Positions 1 to 14,073 of a stretch of DNA of 64,000 nt are shown piece after piece. Position numbers and translations under genes: made by a program. Location: contig MNCI01015910.1 in NCBI GenBank assembly GCA_015680685.1, positions 972,449 through 1,036,448 on the forward strand. The letters run 5' to 3'. The stretch is from Gnetum montanum. Its lineage: Eukaryota; Streptophyta; Gnetopsida; Gnetales; Gnetaceae. The notes under the pieces were generated by a model. That model saw only the letters and a list, made by a program, of their open reading frames with translations. It was not told the DNA's origin and made no database searches. Positions within the stretch are counted from its first letter, which is position 1; every line of letters begins with the position of its first letter.

Positions 1-2510
1 AAATCCTTTGTTTGGTTCCATGATGAACTTATGGAAATTAACTCCTCCATCATTAGCATCACATATACAGGGACCTAAGTATTAGGCCTCGACATATACT
101 TCAATGAAAATGTAATCCTAATATGTGGAATGTGATGAAGAATAAGATCATCTCTTACAGGCTAGTTTCATTATATATATTTTAGACAATGAGTGAATAA
201 GTTCAATCATAGTCATATCAAAGAAAGAAAATGATTTTAGAGTCTATGTTAACTATAGGTTGTTGGATGTTACTATGTTCAAGGATCATTTCTCATTACT
301 ATTCATAGATGAGGTGCAGAAAAACATCTCTAGCTAAGAGTACTATAGTTTCCTTGATGGATAATTTGATTATAATTAAATTAGCATATCACAAAAGGAT
401 TAGGCCGAGAGTACCTTCATCTATCCATGGGAAACCTTTACCTTCAAGTTTATGTTCTTTGAGTTATGCAATGAACTATCTACATTTCAATGGTTGGTGA
501 TATTAGTGTTCCAAGATTACATAGGTAAGAGCATGGGTGCCTTCATGGATAAATTTTTCACATATGAAAAAAATATTCAAGAATTTATTGGATTAGCTTA
601 ACACTATTCTGCATCATTACTTTTAGGTGAATATGAATTTGAACTAGAAGAATAGCCAATTAATGATGAGTGAGAACATTGTCCTTAACCACAAAATCTT
701 CAAGAGGGGAATCAAAGTGGATCTTAAAAGGAGTAGCATCATTGAAAATATGACATGGCTTCCCATGATAGTAAAGGGGTGCAATCTTTTCTTGGCCATA
801 TAGGCTATTACCATAGCTTCATTAAAGATTATTCTAATAGAAAGATGATTCTTTGAGCTAACAAAAAAGTTGTTTTGTTCCTATGAAATAATGAGTATGA
901 AAATGTCTTCCAATATTTGAAGGAGAGATTAATGTAAACCCTAGTGTTGCGAAGTCCTAAATGGACTTAGCCCTTTCATATTATGATAGATGCTTATAAA
1001 TTTACATTTGGTGTAGTCTTGACATAATTCAATGAGAAGAAGAAGCCCTACTACATTCATTGTGCTAGATGAAGTCTTGTAAGGTCACAACTTAATTACA
1101 CCACCATAGAGAAAATTCTCATGACCATCACATTTGCACGTCAAAAATTTAGGCATTATGTTCTTAGATGAAAATTTTTCATTCACACTAATCATAGCAT
1201 CATTTGATTCCTCATGAATAAATAGGATGTTAGTGCATGTGTGATTCAATGGCTGGTACTTCTATCAAAGTTCAATCAACACATGATCAATTATAGGGAA
1301 GTTGAGGATGTGGTGATAAATCATCTATCAAGGTTACAAGTTAGCAATAAATGGGAAGATATACTTCTTGATGAATTTCATATTGGTCATGTTTGTAGGG
1401 CTATCTTTAACACTAGGAATGAATGCGATTCCCATGGCATGTGGACATCCTTAATTACTTAGTGGCCTAGAAGATTTATTCTAGATGGGATAAAAGAAAG
1501 ATCCAATGATTTCAACATGAAGTAAAGCCTTAATTGGTCATTAAAGAGCATCTCTACAAGAATTTCCCTAATGGCATCATGAGGTGGTGTATTTTGGAAG
1601 AGAGTCAAGATACCATTTTGACTCATACACACAATGGCGCATGTGGTAAGAACTACGCTAGAAAGAGAACTATGATAAAGCTCCTCCTTGTAGGTTATTT
1701 TTGGGTCACCATGTTTCATGATGGTCAAAAGTGTATACACTACTACAATAAGTACCAATGAGAGGAAGGTATGTCCTCATGGATAAAGGATTCACAACAA
1801 TGGATCCCATCACTTAAGCCGTTCGATATATGGATCCCATCACTTAAACCCTTCGATGTATGGATTCACAACAAAGGTTTTAGTACAAAGAACTTTGTTG
1901 ATCCCATTACTAAAACCTCTAATGATAAGGCATACATTATGGTATGCATTGACTACTACACAAAGTGAATGGAATTTGCTATCATTAAAGACTATTTAGC
2001 ATCCACCACAATAAGCTTTCTTTGTAATAATATACTCCATAGATTTGAAATTCGTAGCATCTTAATCTTCAATAATGCTACATATTTTACCAATAATATT
2101 TTTAATAATTTGTTGAAATATTGTAAAATTAATCATAAATTAACTTCCCCATAATATCTATAGGCCAATAGCCAATCAGAGGACACTAACCATAGAATTA
2201 TTAGAATACTTAGAGAAAATTTAGCAAGTATAGAAGAGACTAGGCCAATAAGCTTAACAATGCTCTTTGAGCCTATTGACTACACACTATGGATAAGTAT
2301 CATGATCCTATTAATCTTGAAATAAAAACCTTAGGTAGTGTGGATGATTTTGATATGACCTATATCATCTAGACAAGCTAGAAAAAATTTTTCTAGTGAA
2401 TGGACAACACCTAAAACATTACAAAGAATATCATTCATCTTCGAGAGTACCTAATGCTTAATCTTGTATTTTGTACTTAGAGATCTATTAGGTGATAGAC
2501 ATGGATTAGT
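1..2510 (+). pseudogene. Fossil Ty3/gypsy pol (element E): RT, RNase H, integrase
   Basis: Broken reading frames on the plus strand still read in gypsy pol order. An RT segment lies at about 230-740, with traces such as VTMFKDHFSLLFIDE. An RNase H segment lies at about 950-1240, with a YYIH-CA stretch and NYTTIEK. Integrase lies at about 1500-2510. There the zinc-finger region is near THTHNGACGKN, the core near KAYIMVCIDYYTK carries the first acidic site, a second trace reads ILIFNNATYFTN, and a trailing SQSEDTNHRI matches the glutamate region. Many stops and frameshifts make it non-functional. The left end is cut by the window. Integrase wording resembles elements A and C, so it probably belongs to the same broad lineage. 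Lineage beyond Ty3/gypsy is not certain. Confidence 0.8.
1801..1860 (+). repeat. 30-bp tandem duplication inside fossil integrase
   Basis: Two adjacent 30-bp units start with TGGATCCCATCACTTAA and differ at only a few bases. They duplicate the residues WIPSLKPFD just before the integrase core. It is a local duplication in dead sequence. Confidence 0.8.
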
Positions 2511-5500
2511 CATAAGGTAGGAATCCTCCATACCATCTTAGAATTTTCTTTTTTACTATTTTATTTGTATGTTTTAATAAAGTTAGTGTTATTAGTTAGA
2601 ATTTATTTTATATTTTTTTGAGCTTAACAGTTACTTATTTCTTATATTTATTTTCTTTAATTATGATCTTTATATGTGTGTGGAAAAATTAATTAATGTG
2701 CTTTATGAATGCTCATCCAATAAGTCAATGGTGGATGGATGATTTATAGATGTGATGATCATGCAAGAGTGTGAAATAAATTCAACATGGAGATTTGATT
2801 AATGGAATGTCCACTTAATAGATTTCATCCACCCACTATTCTTCTATCCATCAGTGGTGAATTAAGATCAAATTAAATAGGAAGCTCTCACTCATTTTAC
2901 TATAACCTCAGGTAGGTGATGGATTTATACCTTAGAGTGTAAGCTTTGGAATCCTAGATGGATGCTTAGTTTCTAGTGAGGAAAGGATGTACGATTGATA
3001 GGTACAATAGGTACAATTGATGTGATTAAATTAAGATGCATGTGCTTGCCATTCTTAACCACCTAGGTTAGAATAGGTTTATGATTTTCGTGAACTTGTG
3101 TGTGCCATGTGACGAGGAATGGATGTTCATGTTCATGCAAATTGAATACTCCAGGGTGACTTAGCACTCAATCATTTTCAAAACTCTCACACACATCTCA
3201 TAAGGCCCTCTTCTTATGGGAAATGATTTTCCCTTTAAAAAAGAAAAACAAAGTAAAAGAAAAAAACAAAGATGAATAAAAAGAAAAAAACAAAAGATTT
3301 TTTTTCAAGTCAATTACAAAAGAAGACATAATGGAAAATGTAATACTATTTGAAGCTCTTTGATCCATGGAAATTAGTATTCTTATCATTTTAGGCTAAT
3401 CATATAATCACTCAAATGAGATAGAGATGAAAGATTAAAACAATGCCCATGTAAAACATATGTGAAGTTAATCAAACATGCTTGTCTTATGTTTAGCCTA
3501 TCACTTGGATCAATTGACTCTCATATGTAATAGTCCAAGATAATTTCTTGCCTCATTCCTACCTATGGCTGGAAATATTTAGAAGTATCTCAGTGAACTA
3601 TTGTAACATCAAATTCTACTACCACCTAAATCCTAAAATTAATTTTCTTTAAAGAGTTAAGATCACAACTTTTGTTCCAAGTTATGATCACATTTTATCA
3701 TGGCTATGCGATCAACTTGGTTATGGTAGTATAATCATTGGATGAATTGGAATAAGATAGAATAGACAAAGGGATTAATGAGCTATTTTTGATAAAGCTA
3801 AATTCAGAGAACCTACTATACATACATACATATGAAGGAAAACCAAACTATAATCTTGAATTGTAGATGATATTTGGCATACTAACTTGGTTTTATTACA
3901 CCAATGGTTAGACCATGGAATAATCATGGCTAAATAACACTAATAGTGTTAGGTGCAACCTTGTACTTAAAGGGGAAACTTAGAGGTATATGCCTATTGT
4001 GTGGATGAGTAGCAATGAAGGAACATAAAAATGGATCTCTCATAGTATGTAGGAAATGTTCACATGCTCTCATAAGCTAATTGAATGTTTAGCTAGGGAT
4101 CTAGCAATATTGCACTCTCACCTTCTCTCTCTTGTTCATAAATTTGTGTTCATGTCTCTCTTTTAATTCTAGTGCATTGTTATGTATGGTAGAAAGTTAA
4201 TTGGATGAAATAGAGGAGGAGATTTGACCATCCAAAGGGGTAGAGTCATTTTTGATACTAATGTCTTGCTAGTTGTTGGAAATCCATGGGGTTTCCATCA
4301 ATACATTTCACAAGGGTAAGAAATCCAAGTGCTTGCTATAGGGAGGGCCCACTTGTGAAACTTTAGTAGCTTGGCATTACACGTGAGTGAACTTAAGGTT
4401 ATTTTCCATAAGATTATGATGGTTTTGTGGCATAAGGTATTTGATTAATCTTTCACTTGTATGATTGTGAATTAATAAGCTTCAAGTTTGATCATGATAA
4501 TTTATTTTCATCTTATCTAATTAATGCTTGTTAATTTAATCATTGGGTATCTTATTTAACTCTTATTTTTCATAATTCCCTCAATTTCCTAGTTCTTGTA
4601 TCATGGGAATGAGTAAATTTTACATTATGACTTAAATCTAATGAGTATGGATGTCATCTATGGTAAGTTTCATGTCTTGGTTTTCTTGCTTTCTTTTTGG
4701 CATGTTCAAGTTAATCCTTGATATTTTAGGTGAGTTTGATGTCATGTTTAGACCCCCAAAGAATCAGTGGAGATAAGAAAATACATGAGCAAGGAAATTT
4801 TGGTGATTTTTCCTTTTGGGTAAGGATGTTAATACACCCCCTACATTAACATCCCTACTTTAGTGTAGATCCCCCTTGCATTAGCAGATCCCTATAAAAG
4901 GGGGATGAGTCTCCAAGCCTTCCTTAACCATTTTATTTATTTTTTTAAATTTCCTTTGTGTGTAGTGGTCCAAACAAGAAAAAATTTACTATATTTTTTT
5001 CATAGCTTGGATTCATTGTAATTTTGATAAGCATTTTTCTCCTTGTTCTTTATTATAGCAATGTTCATGTAATTCAAGCTAGACATGTTGTAACTTAGTT
5101 GTGATGGGAGAGGTATCAATTTATGTATGTACTTGACTATTTTAGTGGTTATTTAAAATATTTCTACATAAGTTTTACTTACCAATGCATACTTTAGTTT
5201 ATAATTGCGATTATGTTTCTCTTGTGGCTTTGAGGATTATGCTTGTCATTATTTTAATGTACATTTTTTGCAATGATAGTATAATGGCTAGGGGGACTCA
5301 CTTGATTTCTAACATTTATCATAGCTTATCATGATTAGGTGCTTACATTTAGGTTTTCATAGGCTGTCTAAGGAAGTGATTAAAAAATATTAATCCTCAG
5401 TCTATGGTCCCATAAGAGAACTACTAATACCAAAGGATGAGAAGGAAAAATAATGGTATCTAAATCCAACACTTGTACCTAAGAGGCCTCCCTTAAGAGA

Positions 5501-5880
5501 GAGGTCTATAGGAAAATAGTCATAATATTGATCTTCAAGTTAAGCATGTTCTTAGCAATGGTCTCTTGAATAAGTGTAAAAAGAGCAAATAGATGATGAT
5601 TTAGTGGTAGATGATGTGAAAGAAGACATGGGTACAAAAAATGTACAAGGGAGGCCCATCCATGAGGAAGAGAACTACCAATAATTTTTTAAGCTTAGCT
5701 CATCCAAACTTAAGAAAAAATTTTAGAGGATGCTTTCCTATGACTAAATAATCTAGCCTTTCATATGGTACTAATATGAGGTGGAAGAATTATACTTCAA
5801 TCTTGTTATAGATGATACCATAGCATTCATTGATGGAACTTTAGTGCCCATTTCAACATGGGTAATTGCTAGGGATCTCT
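2511..5880. other. Non-coding stretch, probably LTR/UTR remains of element E and unassigned debris
   Basis: I find no conserved protein trace and no open frame worth reporting. The position downstream of a plus-strand pol suggests 3' UTR and LTR sequence, but I could not find a second copy in the window to define LTR borders. A TATA-like motif is annotated separately. The 5390-5860 part carries short frames with no recognisable domain. Confidence 0.4.
4893..4900 (+). promoter_or_regulatory. TATA-like box, possible LTR promoter
   Basis: TATAAAAG followed directly by GGGGG lies in a short GC-richer patch downstream of the element E pol remnant. This is typical of the promoter region of a plant LTR. 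No matching LTR copy was found, so the call rests on the motif and position only. Confidence 0.35.
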
Positions 5881-5899
5881 AGGTTGATCAATATTCTCA

Positions 5900-8060
5900 T
5901 AGAACATCATTAACTTTGTACTTCAATCCCTCCTATACCTACTAATAGTTATAGTTAATATCTATGGTAGTTCTCTTTTAGTAACTATGGCTTAATCATT
6001 TTCTTAGGGATGATATGCTGTAGTGAGTTTATGATTAATCCAAAGGCATTGCATTAGTTTCTGAAATGTAGTTTTAGTGAAATGTGTCTCATTATCTGAG
6101 ATCAGTATTTTAAGTACTTCAAATCTATTAACCACATATTATTAAAAAAGAACTTTGCAACTATTATTATTGTTCAATTCTCGACTACAGCTACTTTTAC
6201 CCACTTTGTACAATAATCAATAGTTACAATTATGTACAACTTCTCATTTGACATTAGTGTAATAGGCCCCATAAAATCTATTCCTTAAATATCAAAAAGT
6301 TCTTATAGTTATATTCATTATTCTGGTCCTTCATGCTTGGCTATTAGTCGTTTCTCTCTTTGGCATCTTTTACAATATTATCCAAATCAATGTGCATCCC
6401 TGCATATGGTAGGCTAGAAATAACCTACTATATGAAGTTTCATAGTAGTCTTGTTTCTTGCACAATGACCATCACATGGTCTTTCATGTACATATTATAG
6501 GACTCTCTACTAATTTTCTTTTGAAACATACCATTGATATAATCCATCCATACATATGTTATACAACTTGTCTTGAATTTCCATGAATTCCTTGACTCTA
6601 TGGAGAAATTGTTCCTTCTACTTATGATCCCATTTAGTATGGATTTCTTGTGATGTTAGATAGATCATATAATTTGTGATTTAGGAATTTGTTGCTGAAT
6701 CTTCAACCATTGCTAATCTTATAAATAAGGACTCATTTGATAATTGATCTAATAAAGGTTCTTCATTCTCTTGTGGATCCCATCATAATCTTGATATATA
6801 ATCAGCTACTATATTCTATGTTCCTTTTCTATCAATTATGACAATGTCACATTCTTATAACATCACAAGCCATATTATTATTCTTGGGTTCACCATTGGT
6901 TTATTCATCAAGAATATAATTACAGTATGGTTAGTGTGAACATAACCTAGATAACTAAGCACATAATGTCTACACTTTTAGTACATACATCACAACCATA
7001 AACTTCTTATTTGTAGTGGTGTAGTTACTTTATGCTTCATTGATGCTATGGCTAGCACAATGAATGTAATAAGATATTTTCTAATCATCTAATTGAGAAG
7101 GTACTACTCCTAGTACATAGTTGGAAGCGTTTGTCCTAATGTGGAAGGATCATAACTACTATAGAGTCCTTAAGATTAGATTTTAATTAATTTTTATTTT
7201 AGGCTCTCAATTGTATTTTTATAATTTTCTAACTAAATGAATGGTATATCTTTCTATATTAGTTTCACAAGTAGTTTTTCCATCTTTAAATTTTTTTTAA
7301 TTAATCTTTTATAGTACTTTATATGAAAAAGAAATAATATAAATATCTTTAACTATTTATGGTCTTTAGGTGATGCTCTAGATGACTCTTCTTTTATCAA
7401 ATCTACCTCAATTATTTTTTGTGATACTTTGTATCCTATAACTATTTCTTCTTCAACCATTAAATGGAATTTTTTCAATTGTGCTCTAGATTTGTTTTGA
7501 CACATCTTTTTAAACCTACTCTAGCCAGTTCAAAGCTTGAATTTGGATCCATAATTAAAAATATCATCCATGAACACTTTGACTTCAGTATTAGTTTTTT
7601 TTTAGAATATACTATGAAAAAGTATTTGGAATGTTGCAAGACCATTACACAGACCAAATAACATTTGTGTGTATGTGAACATTCCCCATGGGTTGGTGAA
7701 TGTAGTGTTCTCTTGATCTTTTAGCATCATACAGATATGAATGTATCCATTGTACCTATCTAGAAAACTATAATTACTGGTGCCCCATAATGGTATTCAA
7801 GACTTATTTAACAAAATGTAAAGAAAAATGGTCTTTAAATGTTTCCATGTTGAGTAATCTAAAATTGGTATAGACCCTTCATTTACCACCGTTCTTAGAA
7901 ATAATTACTAATGGACTTATGCAATCACTATCCACTATTGAATAGATGAATCTCTCTTTGATTTATTTCTATAACTCTTATTTGATGACTTTCTTAAGTA
8001 TTGAATTGAATCCATATTAAGGCTGGTAATTTGGTTTAACTACCGAATGTATATAGATGT
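5900..8060 (-). pseudogene. Element A RT-RNaseH-integrase remnant
   Basis: On the minus strand, RT reads FLDRYNGYI, then TFTNPWGMFTYTQMLFGLCN, then a VFMDD active-site trace near 7580-7564. RNase H follows with YYIHCAS and SNYTTTNKK near 7070-7000. Integrase shows a CKRCQ zinc-finger trace near 6370 and the core GIDFMGPI at about 6290-6265, then IDYCTKWVKVAVVEN down to about 6180. Frames are interrupted many times, so this is a fossil. The order PR-RT-RH-IN with integrase last is the gypsy order. Confidence 0.8.
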
Positions 8061-8599
8061 AGTGTTAGCAAATACATGGATCTACATTATTTATCTCATC
8101 ATAAGATCATGCAAAAGCTATTGGCCATTTTTTTATGATCTTAAATAATCTCTATTTTAATTTTCTATCTAGATTAGCATTAATAATTATTGGTTTTCCA
8201 TTATTCAAAAAAATATACTCTAGTGTACTTTTTCATGTTTTGAGTTCTAAGTGTTCTAGCTCAAATTTATTAAAAATTTTTAGTTCTTTCTATTCAATGC
8301 CATCTTCTTGTTGAAACATAGTGTGGAAAGGTTGTTTTCTTATCTCTTTCATCTTATCTATTTTTTGATAAAGGGTCTTATAATTTTCTCAACTGGTTCC
8401 ATGCATATATTTGATCTTGATTTTGTCTCATCAATTAGATAATAGGTACCTTCTTGTTTAGTGGTTGTTGCATATATTCAGTGTTGAACTTACACATCTT
8501 CAATATAACTTTTGCATGTTTTGATTTGACTCTTTCTTATGGTCTATACTTTATTCATGCAATTTTTTCCTATATCACTATATGTGATGCACAAAAATA

Positions 8600-8990
8600 T
8601 TTTCTTCTATATGAATACTCTTTCATCTTTCTTGGATATTTCCAAGGATAAATCCCTTATTCCTAACTTAGCATCAATGGTGCTAAGCCATGTCCTTTCC
8701 ATGATAATAGGAACTCTTATTTATTCTACCCAACCTGAATGACTAAGAAATCTATAGGATAGGACCAGTTACTAATGGTGGTTGCAAGATTTTTTACTTA
8801 TCAAAGTGAGATAACAATTGACCGGTCTGCAAGTACTGGTCTAATATTACACTTCTTTAATGGGGATAGATTCCAAACTTTGTATATATCTTTAGAAACT
8901 AGGTTTAATTCTGATCTTGAATCTAAGAGACTCTTGCATGACATGTATTTTTCTATTTGGAGGTAGATTATAAGGCTTACTAGGTTAATA
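8600..8990 (-). pseudogene. Element A aspartic protease remnant
   Basis: The minus strand reads LADRSIVISL, then SNWSYPIDFLVIQV, then WLSTIDAKLGIRDLSL in pieces. This parallels the element B protease around 41320-41480, which has WSYPADFLVIEV and MGRAWLSTINACLGIYDLSL. The catalytic DTG/DSG box is not seen here. Stops break the frame. Confidence 0.6.
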
Positions 8991-9599
8991 ATCTTCTTAG
9001 AATATGTTCTTGATTTAATCTAGTGGTTTACTATTTGGGTAAGTATGATAGTTGTGAGATTCTTCTTTACTTGTTGTTGAAGCATGGTATTTTTCTGAGG
9101 ATTTATTAATTCAAAAATAGGTCTGGATGAAGTCTTTGTCCTATTAGATTTCTCTAGACTTGTCTTAAAGAAAGTATGTTTCTTTAATTTTAATTCATAG
9201 CTATTGGAATGATCCTCTCGTTGTGCACTTACTACCCTTGTTGCATTTTTCTACTATGATTGCATTGGTAGTACTTCTTACATTATTGGTGGTGGTATTG
9301 GAGGTAGTGGGTTATGAGCTTGATGATCATGAGATATAGTTAGATGTGGTATGTATGATGGTGACTCAAGTTGTGAAGTTGTAGGCCTATGATATTTCAT
9401 TGGGTAGTAGTAAGAAGAAGCATGAATTTAAGTATCTCCTAGAGATATGGGTTATTGAATGTAGTAATCATATAGATCCAACTGTCTATAATGATACTAC
9501 TATCTTAGTGGAGGCATCCTCCATAATTGTGGTTATTACCATTGCTAATAATACCACTCTTGTGGTTCAAGATAAGTCCCACTAAGATAGTATTGTTAT

Positions 9600-11601
9600 T
9601 AGTAGAATTTTCTGTTATTGTAGATACTATAACCTTATGGAAATTTATTTTTTAATAAAATTTCGATTCATTACATATGTCCTAGATTCTTGTAAATGTA
9701 ACATGATAGGACAACATTCCTTGGGATGTTTATATTGACACATATCACATTGATTTCTTTCTTTAGAACTAAAGTCTATAACTTCTTCTCCAGAAAATAC
9801 CTTCCTTTATACTTTTTACTTCTTACATCCATTGTCTTTCTTCTTCTTTTAGGCTTTACTTTTAGCAAATGCTTAATCTATCTTCTCTTCTACTATTTTT
9901 AATGTTGTTACAAAATTTTCATCCATGGAATCCTACATATTCTCTACCTTAACTATAATATAATTAACTAGTTTTTCTATAGGTAAAATATTTCTCTAAA
10001 TCATATCTTTTACAATTTCCACATATTGAGTTTCATAAACTCTCATATATCTCTTTCTTAGAGAAGGATCTCTATTATATTCTTTAGTTGACTCTCTTTT
10101 TCTTAACTCACCTTTTTATTTTGCAACCTAATCTAGTAACCTTTGTATGTGATGGATTGTCATTTGTAATAATCTTCCTTGGGTGTATACACCAAGGCCT
10201 CTCTAGTTTTATTCCTTAACCAATCAATGATATGCCTCAATTGTTCTCTTTAAAAGAATATATGGAATGGATATTGGTGTAAAAGTGAGAAATATCTACC
10301 CATAGTTGCATCAACAAATCATGTGTTCCTTGCTTCTATTCGTGGATATGTTTTCTTAAGTTTGATACTTGTAAATAAGTTTAGTACTTATCATTGAATA
10401 GTTTTAGCATGATACTCCATCTTCTAATCGATTCCAGTTCAAAGAATCTATACTGGCTCTTTTCTTCCTTGATAAATATTCTCAAGAATAACTTCAAGTT
10501 TTACTAATTATTCTATATGTTTTGTAGGACATAGGCATCATGGAATGTGTAAAGGTGATGTGGTAGATTCACATGGTATATCTCTTCAAATTTAGAAATG
10601 TTATTCATGATAAGTTGCTTCATGCGACTATTTCGATGTCTAGTTAGAATGTACATTGTTTCTCTTATGTTAATCATATTTCTTATGCCTAATAGGGGTT
10701 ATTCATGGTCTTTGGGGTTCATAGTCTCTATTATAGTAGTGATCACTTTGATGCTCATGGTGCTTCCTTATCTCATGCCTTAGTTTTCCTTTCCTTTTTT
10801 CTTCATCATCTTCTATTACATTAGGATTCCTTCTTCTGTCTATGCATATGTCATGATCCTTCCTTTTCTTATCATGATTTCTTTATCTTATTTCTTTCAT
10901 TATGAGAATCTATTGATGAATGTGATGAAGAGGATGGAAGACTTAGAGGGTAATGCTAGCTAGTTCTCCTTTTACATCCCCCTGTTTTATATTTTCTAAA
11001 TCTACTAGAGGTCCTAGGCCTATGATTCCATCCAAGTCTAGAATCTACCTCACCACTTCCAAGATATTCTGTAAGATATAAATATATTTTTAACTACATT
11101 GAATCTTCATTGTATGGATTAAGTGATCAAGAGTTGGACTTGTGATGATGATAAGACTTCTCAACCTTGTATGATGTATCTTCCTTTTTTTATAAGGATG
11201 ATAGTCTATGAAGTTCTTTTTCCTTTTCTTTATTTATATCTCACTTCCATGATAGCATTGCTTCTAACTTGAGCCTCTATTTGGAAGGTATGGCCTTGTC
11301 ATATTATTTATGACTTGGTATCCTCCCTATAAGTATCCAAGACTTGATCTAAGTAGGGTTGCTTGAAGTACAAATGGTGCAAAATGTTCTAGTGGTAGGA
11401 CAATATTATCTTGTAAGTCTCTTCATCTAAACTATTCATACTAGTGAAAAATGAATGTAAAATTAGGGTAATATGGATCAAATGAGTATATGATATTCTA
11501 GTTTGCATCATTTCATTGCAATGTTTTTCATTATAGTTTTTGTCATTACTTTCATTAAGGTCAATAGCATGTGAAGATTTTACCTTATGTGTAGAAGGCA
11601 T
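9600..11601 (-). pseudogene. Element A gag remnant
   Basis: The start is taken at 11601 because MPSTHK there parallels MSSSHK at the gag start of element B and lies about 145 bp inside the LTR. Further in, traces such as KEQLRHIIDWLRNKTREALVYTQG match the B gag core, and CDMCQYKHPKECCP near 9750-9705 matches the B zinc-finger-like CEICQYDHHKGCFP. Gag packages the element RNA. The frame is destroyed by stops and indels. Confidence 0.65.
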
Positions 11602-11744
11602 TTTGAATCAAGTAATGCTTAAGTATGTATTTTTAAGAAATTATTATAAATGTTGAAAGATAAAATTAAAAATACTTAATATAATGAACTATGAAAAATC
11701 AACTAACTAGTAAACATTGATATAATCCCAAGGAATAATGCTAA

Positions 11745-12545
11745 TGATAAGTTGTAAGGATTTCCAACATTCAAGTATATAAGCTACAAGTGACATACAA
11801 CTAGATTGTAATCCATGGATGGGAAAATGTAAGTATATTAGCAAGTTGATAATAAATTCATGATCATTATCTTCTTACCAAAGTTAGTAAAGTTCAAAAC
11901 ATATGGTTTAATTCTATGTAAGGTATATAATCAAATGATGTTGTTTGGCTCTTAGTGTATTGAAAGTAAACATATTGAAATGAATATAATATCTAGTAAA
12001 TAAGTATAATGGAAAGATAAATCTAATCTATTCTAAAATGATGAGTATTCATTCCCAACTTGCTAGACACAGCTGAGGCAAATATAGCCATGAATAGGAT
12101 TATAAAGTGGCTTGCTATTGAGAGAATCAATCTTAGCCATTACTAGGTTACCAAATGATTATATTTGTATGTTTGAAAACAATTATACTTATTCTACCAA
12201 TTAACTAACATACATTAAAATATGAATGACATTGGAATGTAAGTGATATAGGAAATATAAATTGTATGAAAAATTAAATCTAATCTAGGTAAGATGCTAT
12301 AATGATGGAAAAATATTCTTGATCTTTATTTCTATCTATGGAATGTATTCATGTATAGTCCACTTAAATAAAGATGTCATGTAATTATTTATCACCACAA
12401 TATGAGCATTCACAACTATCACTAATTTTATAAGAACAAACTACAAAAATTTTGCTAGGGTTTGACCAAAGGTGATATTTTACATAATGGTAGACTCATA
12501 TTTGTAGGCATGACCATGACCTGCTACATTACATCTACAACATCA
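11745..12545 (-). repeat. Element A 5' LTR (minus orientation)
   Basis: The left edge TGATAAGTTGTAAGG matches, after decay, the terminal TGATGAGTGGTGAGG of the B/C/D LTR family. The sequence just left of it (AATGCTAA) matches the reverse complement of the B primer-binding site. The right edge is placed at ACATCA, which gives about 801 bp against 804 bp in B. The CTCATATTTGTAG near 12510 aligns with the TATA region of B. The right border is approximate. Confidence 0.6.
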
Positions 12546-12951
12546 TATATTAAGCTAAAATATTACATCTAAAATATCAAAGATATGATATTATAGTTAA
12601 GAATTAAAAACTTAATTTATCAAACTTAAATAGAAATTAAGGCTTATCCATAATAATTAAAATATCGAATAGAAGATCAAGAGGTTAAGCCTCATTGAAG
12701 CATAATTCACATGAAATTCATCACATGTCCAAACTATGAAAAACATAAATACTAGATATGGCTAAGTTATCATGGAATATAAATAAGAGGTTACAAGTTT
12801 AATCATCATTAATACATAATGTAGAAAAGAGATATCACAAAATTAAATTATACCAAAATTCATGCATAAGATATAAACTACGAAAATAATATTTATCCAT
12901 GTGATAGCTATGCCAAGCCATAGAAATATAATTAGAGAATTATATCATAAT
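12546..12951. other. AT-rich gap between elements A and Tat-3
   Basis: Nothing recognisable: no protein trace and no repeat shared with the rest of the window. Confidence 0.5.
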
Positions 12952-12956
12952 TACAT
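12952..12956. repeat. Target-site duplication of Tat-3, left copy (TACAT)
   Basis: TACAT directly precedes the LTR terminus TGTTGGTGATC and recurs directly after the other LTR terminus at 58737-58741. Confidence 0.85.
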
Positions 12957-14064
12957 TGTTGGTGATCATTTGGGACAAAACCATCAACATTGGGTGTCTC
13001 ACATTCTCATGACCTTAGGAGTCATAGGATCGAAGGTGTGCTTCAAATACGGTTAGGTGCTTGTTGGTCTCTAATGACAGCAAGGCATAGATACTTCCAA
13101 ATAGACTTCGTATTTATGAAACAAACTAATTATGAGTATGTGTTTGTTGTTGCAAATGTTGAGATGTTTGGTTTTCTATAAAACTGTAATTGGCTTTCAT
13201 AAAAAAATTTAGCTATCTTTGTCAAATACTATGAGTTGTTTGAAAATTCCTATAGGACATTGCTTGTAACAAATAAAATTTTGCAAAAATGTTTGAACAA
13301 AATTTTGCCAATCTATTCCTAATTTCCCCCAGAGAGAAAGTTCCACAAGAAAATTAGAAATAGAGCAAGATTCAATGGACTTAGAAATAGAAAGAAAAGA
13401 AAGCAGATTTATGTGAAATCTCAAATATTTAAGCAAGAAAAATTGATATGAGTAAACACTTTGCTATAAATCTATTTCTAATTCAATAACTATGACTTGT
13501 TCAAACTAATTGAGCTCAATAAGAAATTTCATAAAGAAAATCTTATTATACTACCAAAAATTGCTACATAAATGACAAAGTATGAGTCTCTATTTTAGCT
13601 ATTTAATATATGTCAAGATTACATTTAATAGAGCTTTTAAAAAATTTGATAATCTCTTGATTGAAGTACCAAGGCAATACACTTTTAAAATATAGAAGCT
13701 ATTTCTATCCCATTAAAATACCAAATATTTTCCTAGATTATTTATGCTAAAAACAAGCAATAACATTAAGACATTACTATTAAATTGCTCTTGAGGCTTT
13801 TCAACAACGTAAGATCTTCTATGGCTAATCTTAATATATTGTGCAAAAATAGAGCTATAAAGGAAACCTAGGATAAATACTAAAATTAAATGCCAAGTGT
13901 GATACTATCTAAACTATTAGCTAAGCAACTAAAACAACATGGGAAGAAATGAACTCACGGGATTAAAACAAAGTAGATGAATTGATAGATTAGCAAGCCA
14001 TCATATAAGCTTCAATATCTTTTTCTTAATCTCCCAACCCACTTTAACTTCTATCCTTAAAGCT

Positions 14065-14073
14065 CTATTTATA
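14065..14073 (-). promoter_or_regulatory. TATA box of the Tat-3 3' LTR
   Basis: The minus strand reads TATAAATAG, at the same LTR place as CTACAAATAG in the right LTR (near 56990-56998), where the box has mutated. Upstream on the minus strand lies an array of TTACAACCACCATGG-like motifs (14080-14370). Confidence 0.6.

Larger units (their letters stand above)
5900..12545 (-). mobile_element. Element A: decayed Ty3/gypsy retrotransposon, minus strand
   Basis: Reading the minus strand from right to left gives a 5' LTR (12545-11745), a gag start (11601), a zinc-knuckle region (near 9750), a protease trace (8900-8600), RT (8060-7420), RNase H (7400-6880) and integrase (6880-5900). Gag and protease wording match element B at 38.5-41.6 kb. 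The LTR also matches B in position of its terminal TGAT(A/G)AGT, in its TATA region and in length (about 801 against 804 bp). No 3' LTR was recognised to the left. The element is old: CpG sites are almost gone and every domain has stops. Confidence 0.75.

Noticed and set aside
3198-3389. Lys/Phe-rich ORF with possible membrane segment
   Set aside because: Generated by an A-rich, T-poor stretch of simple sequence; no conserved features.
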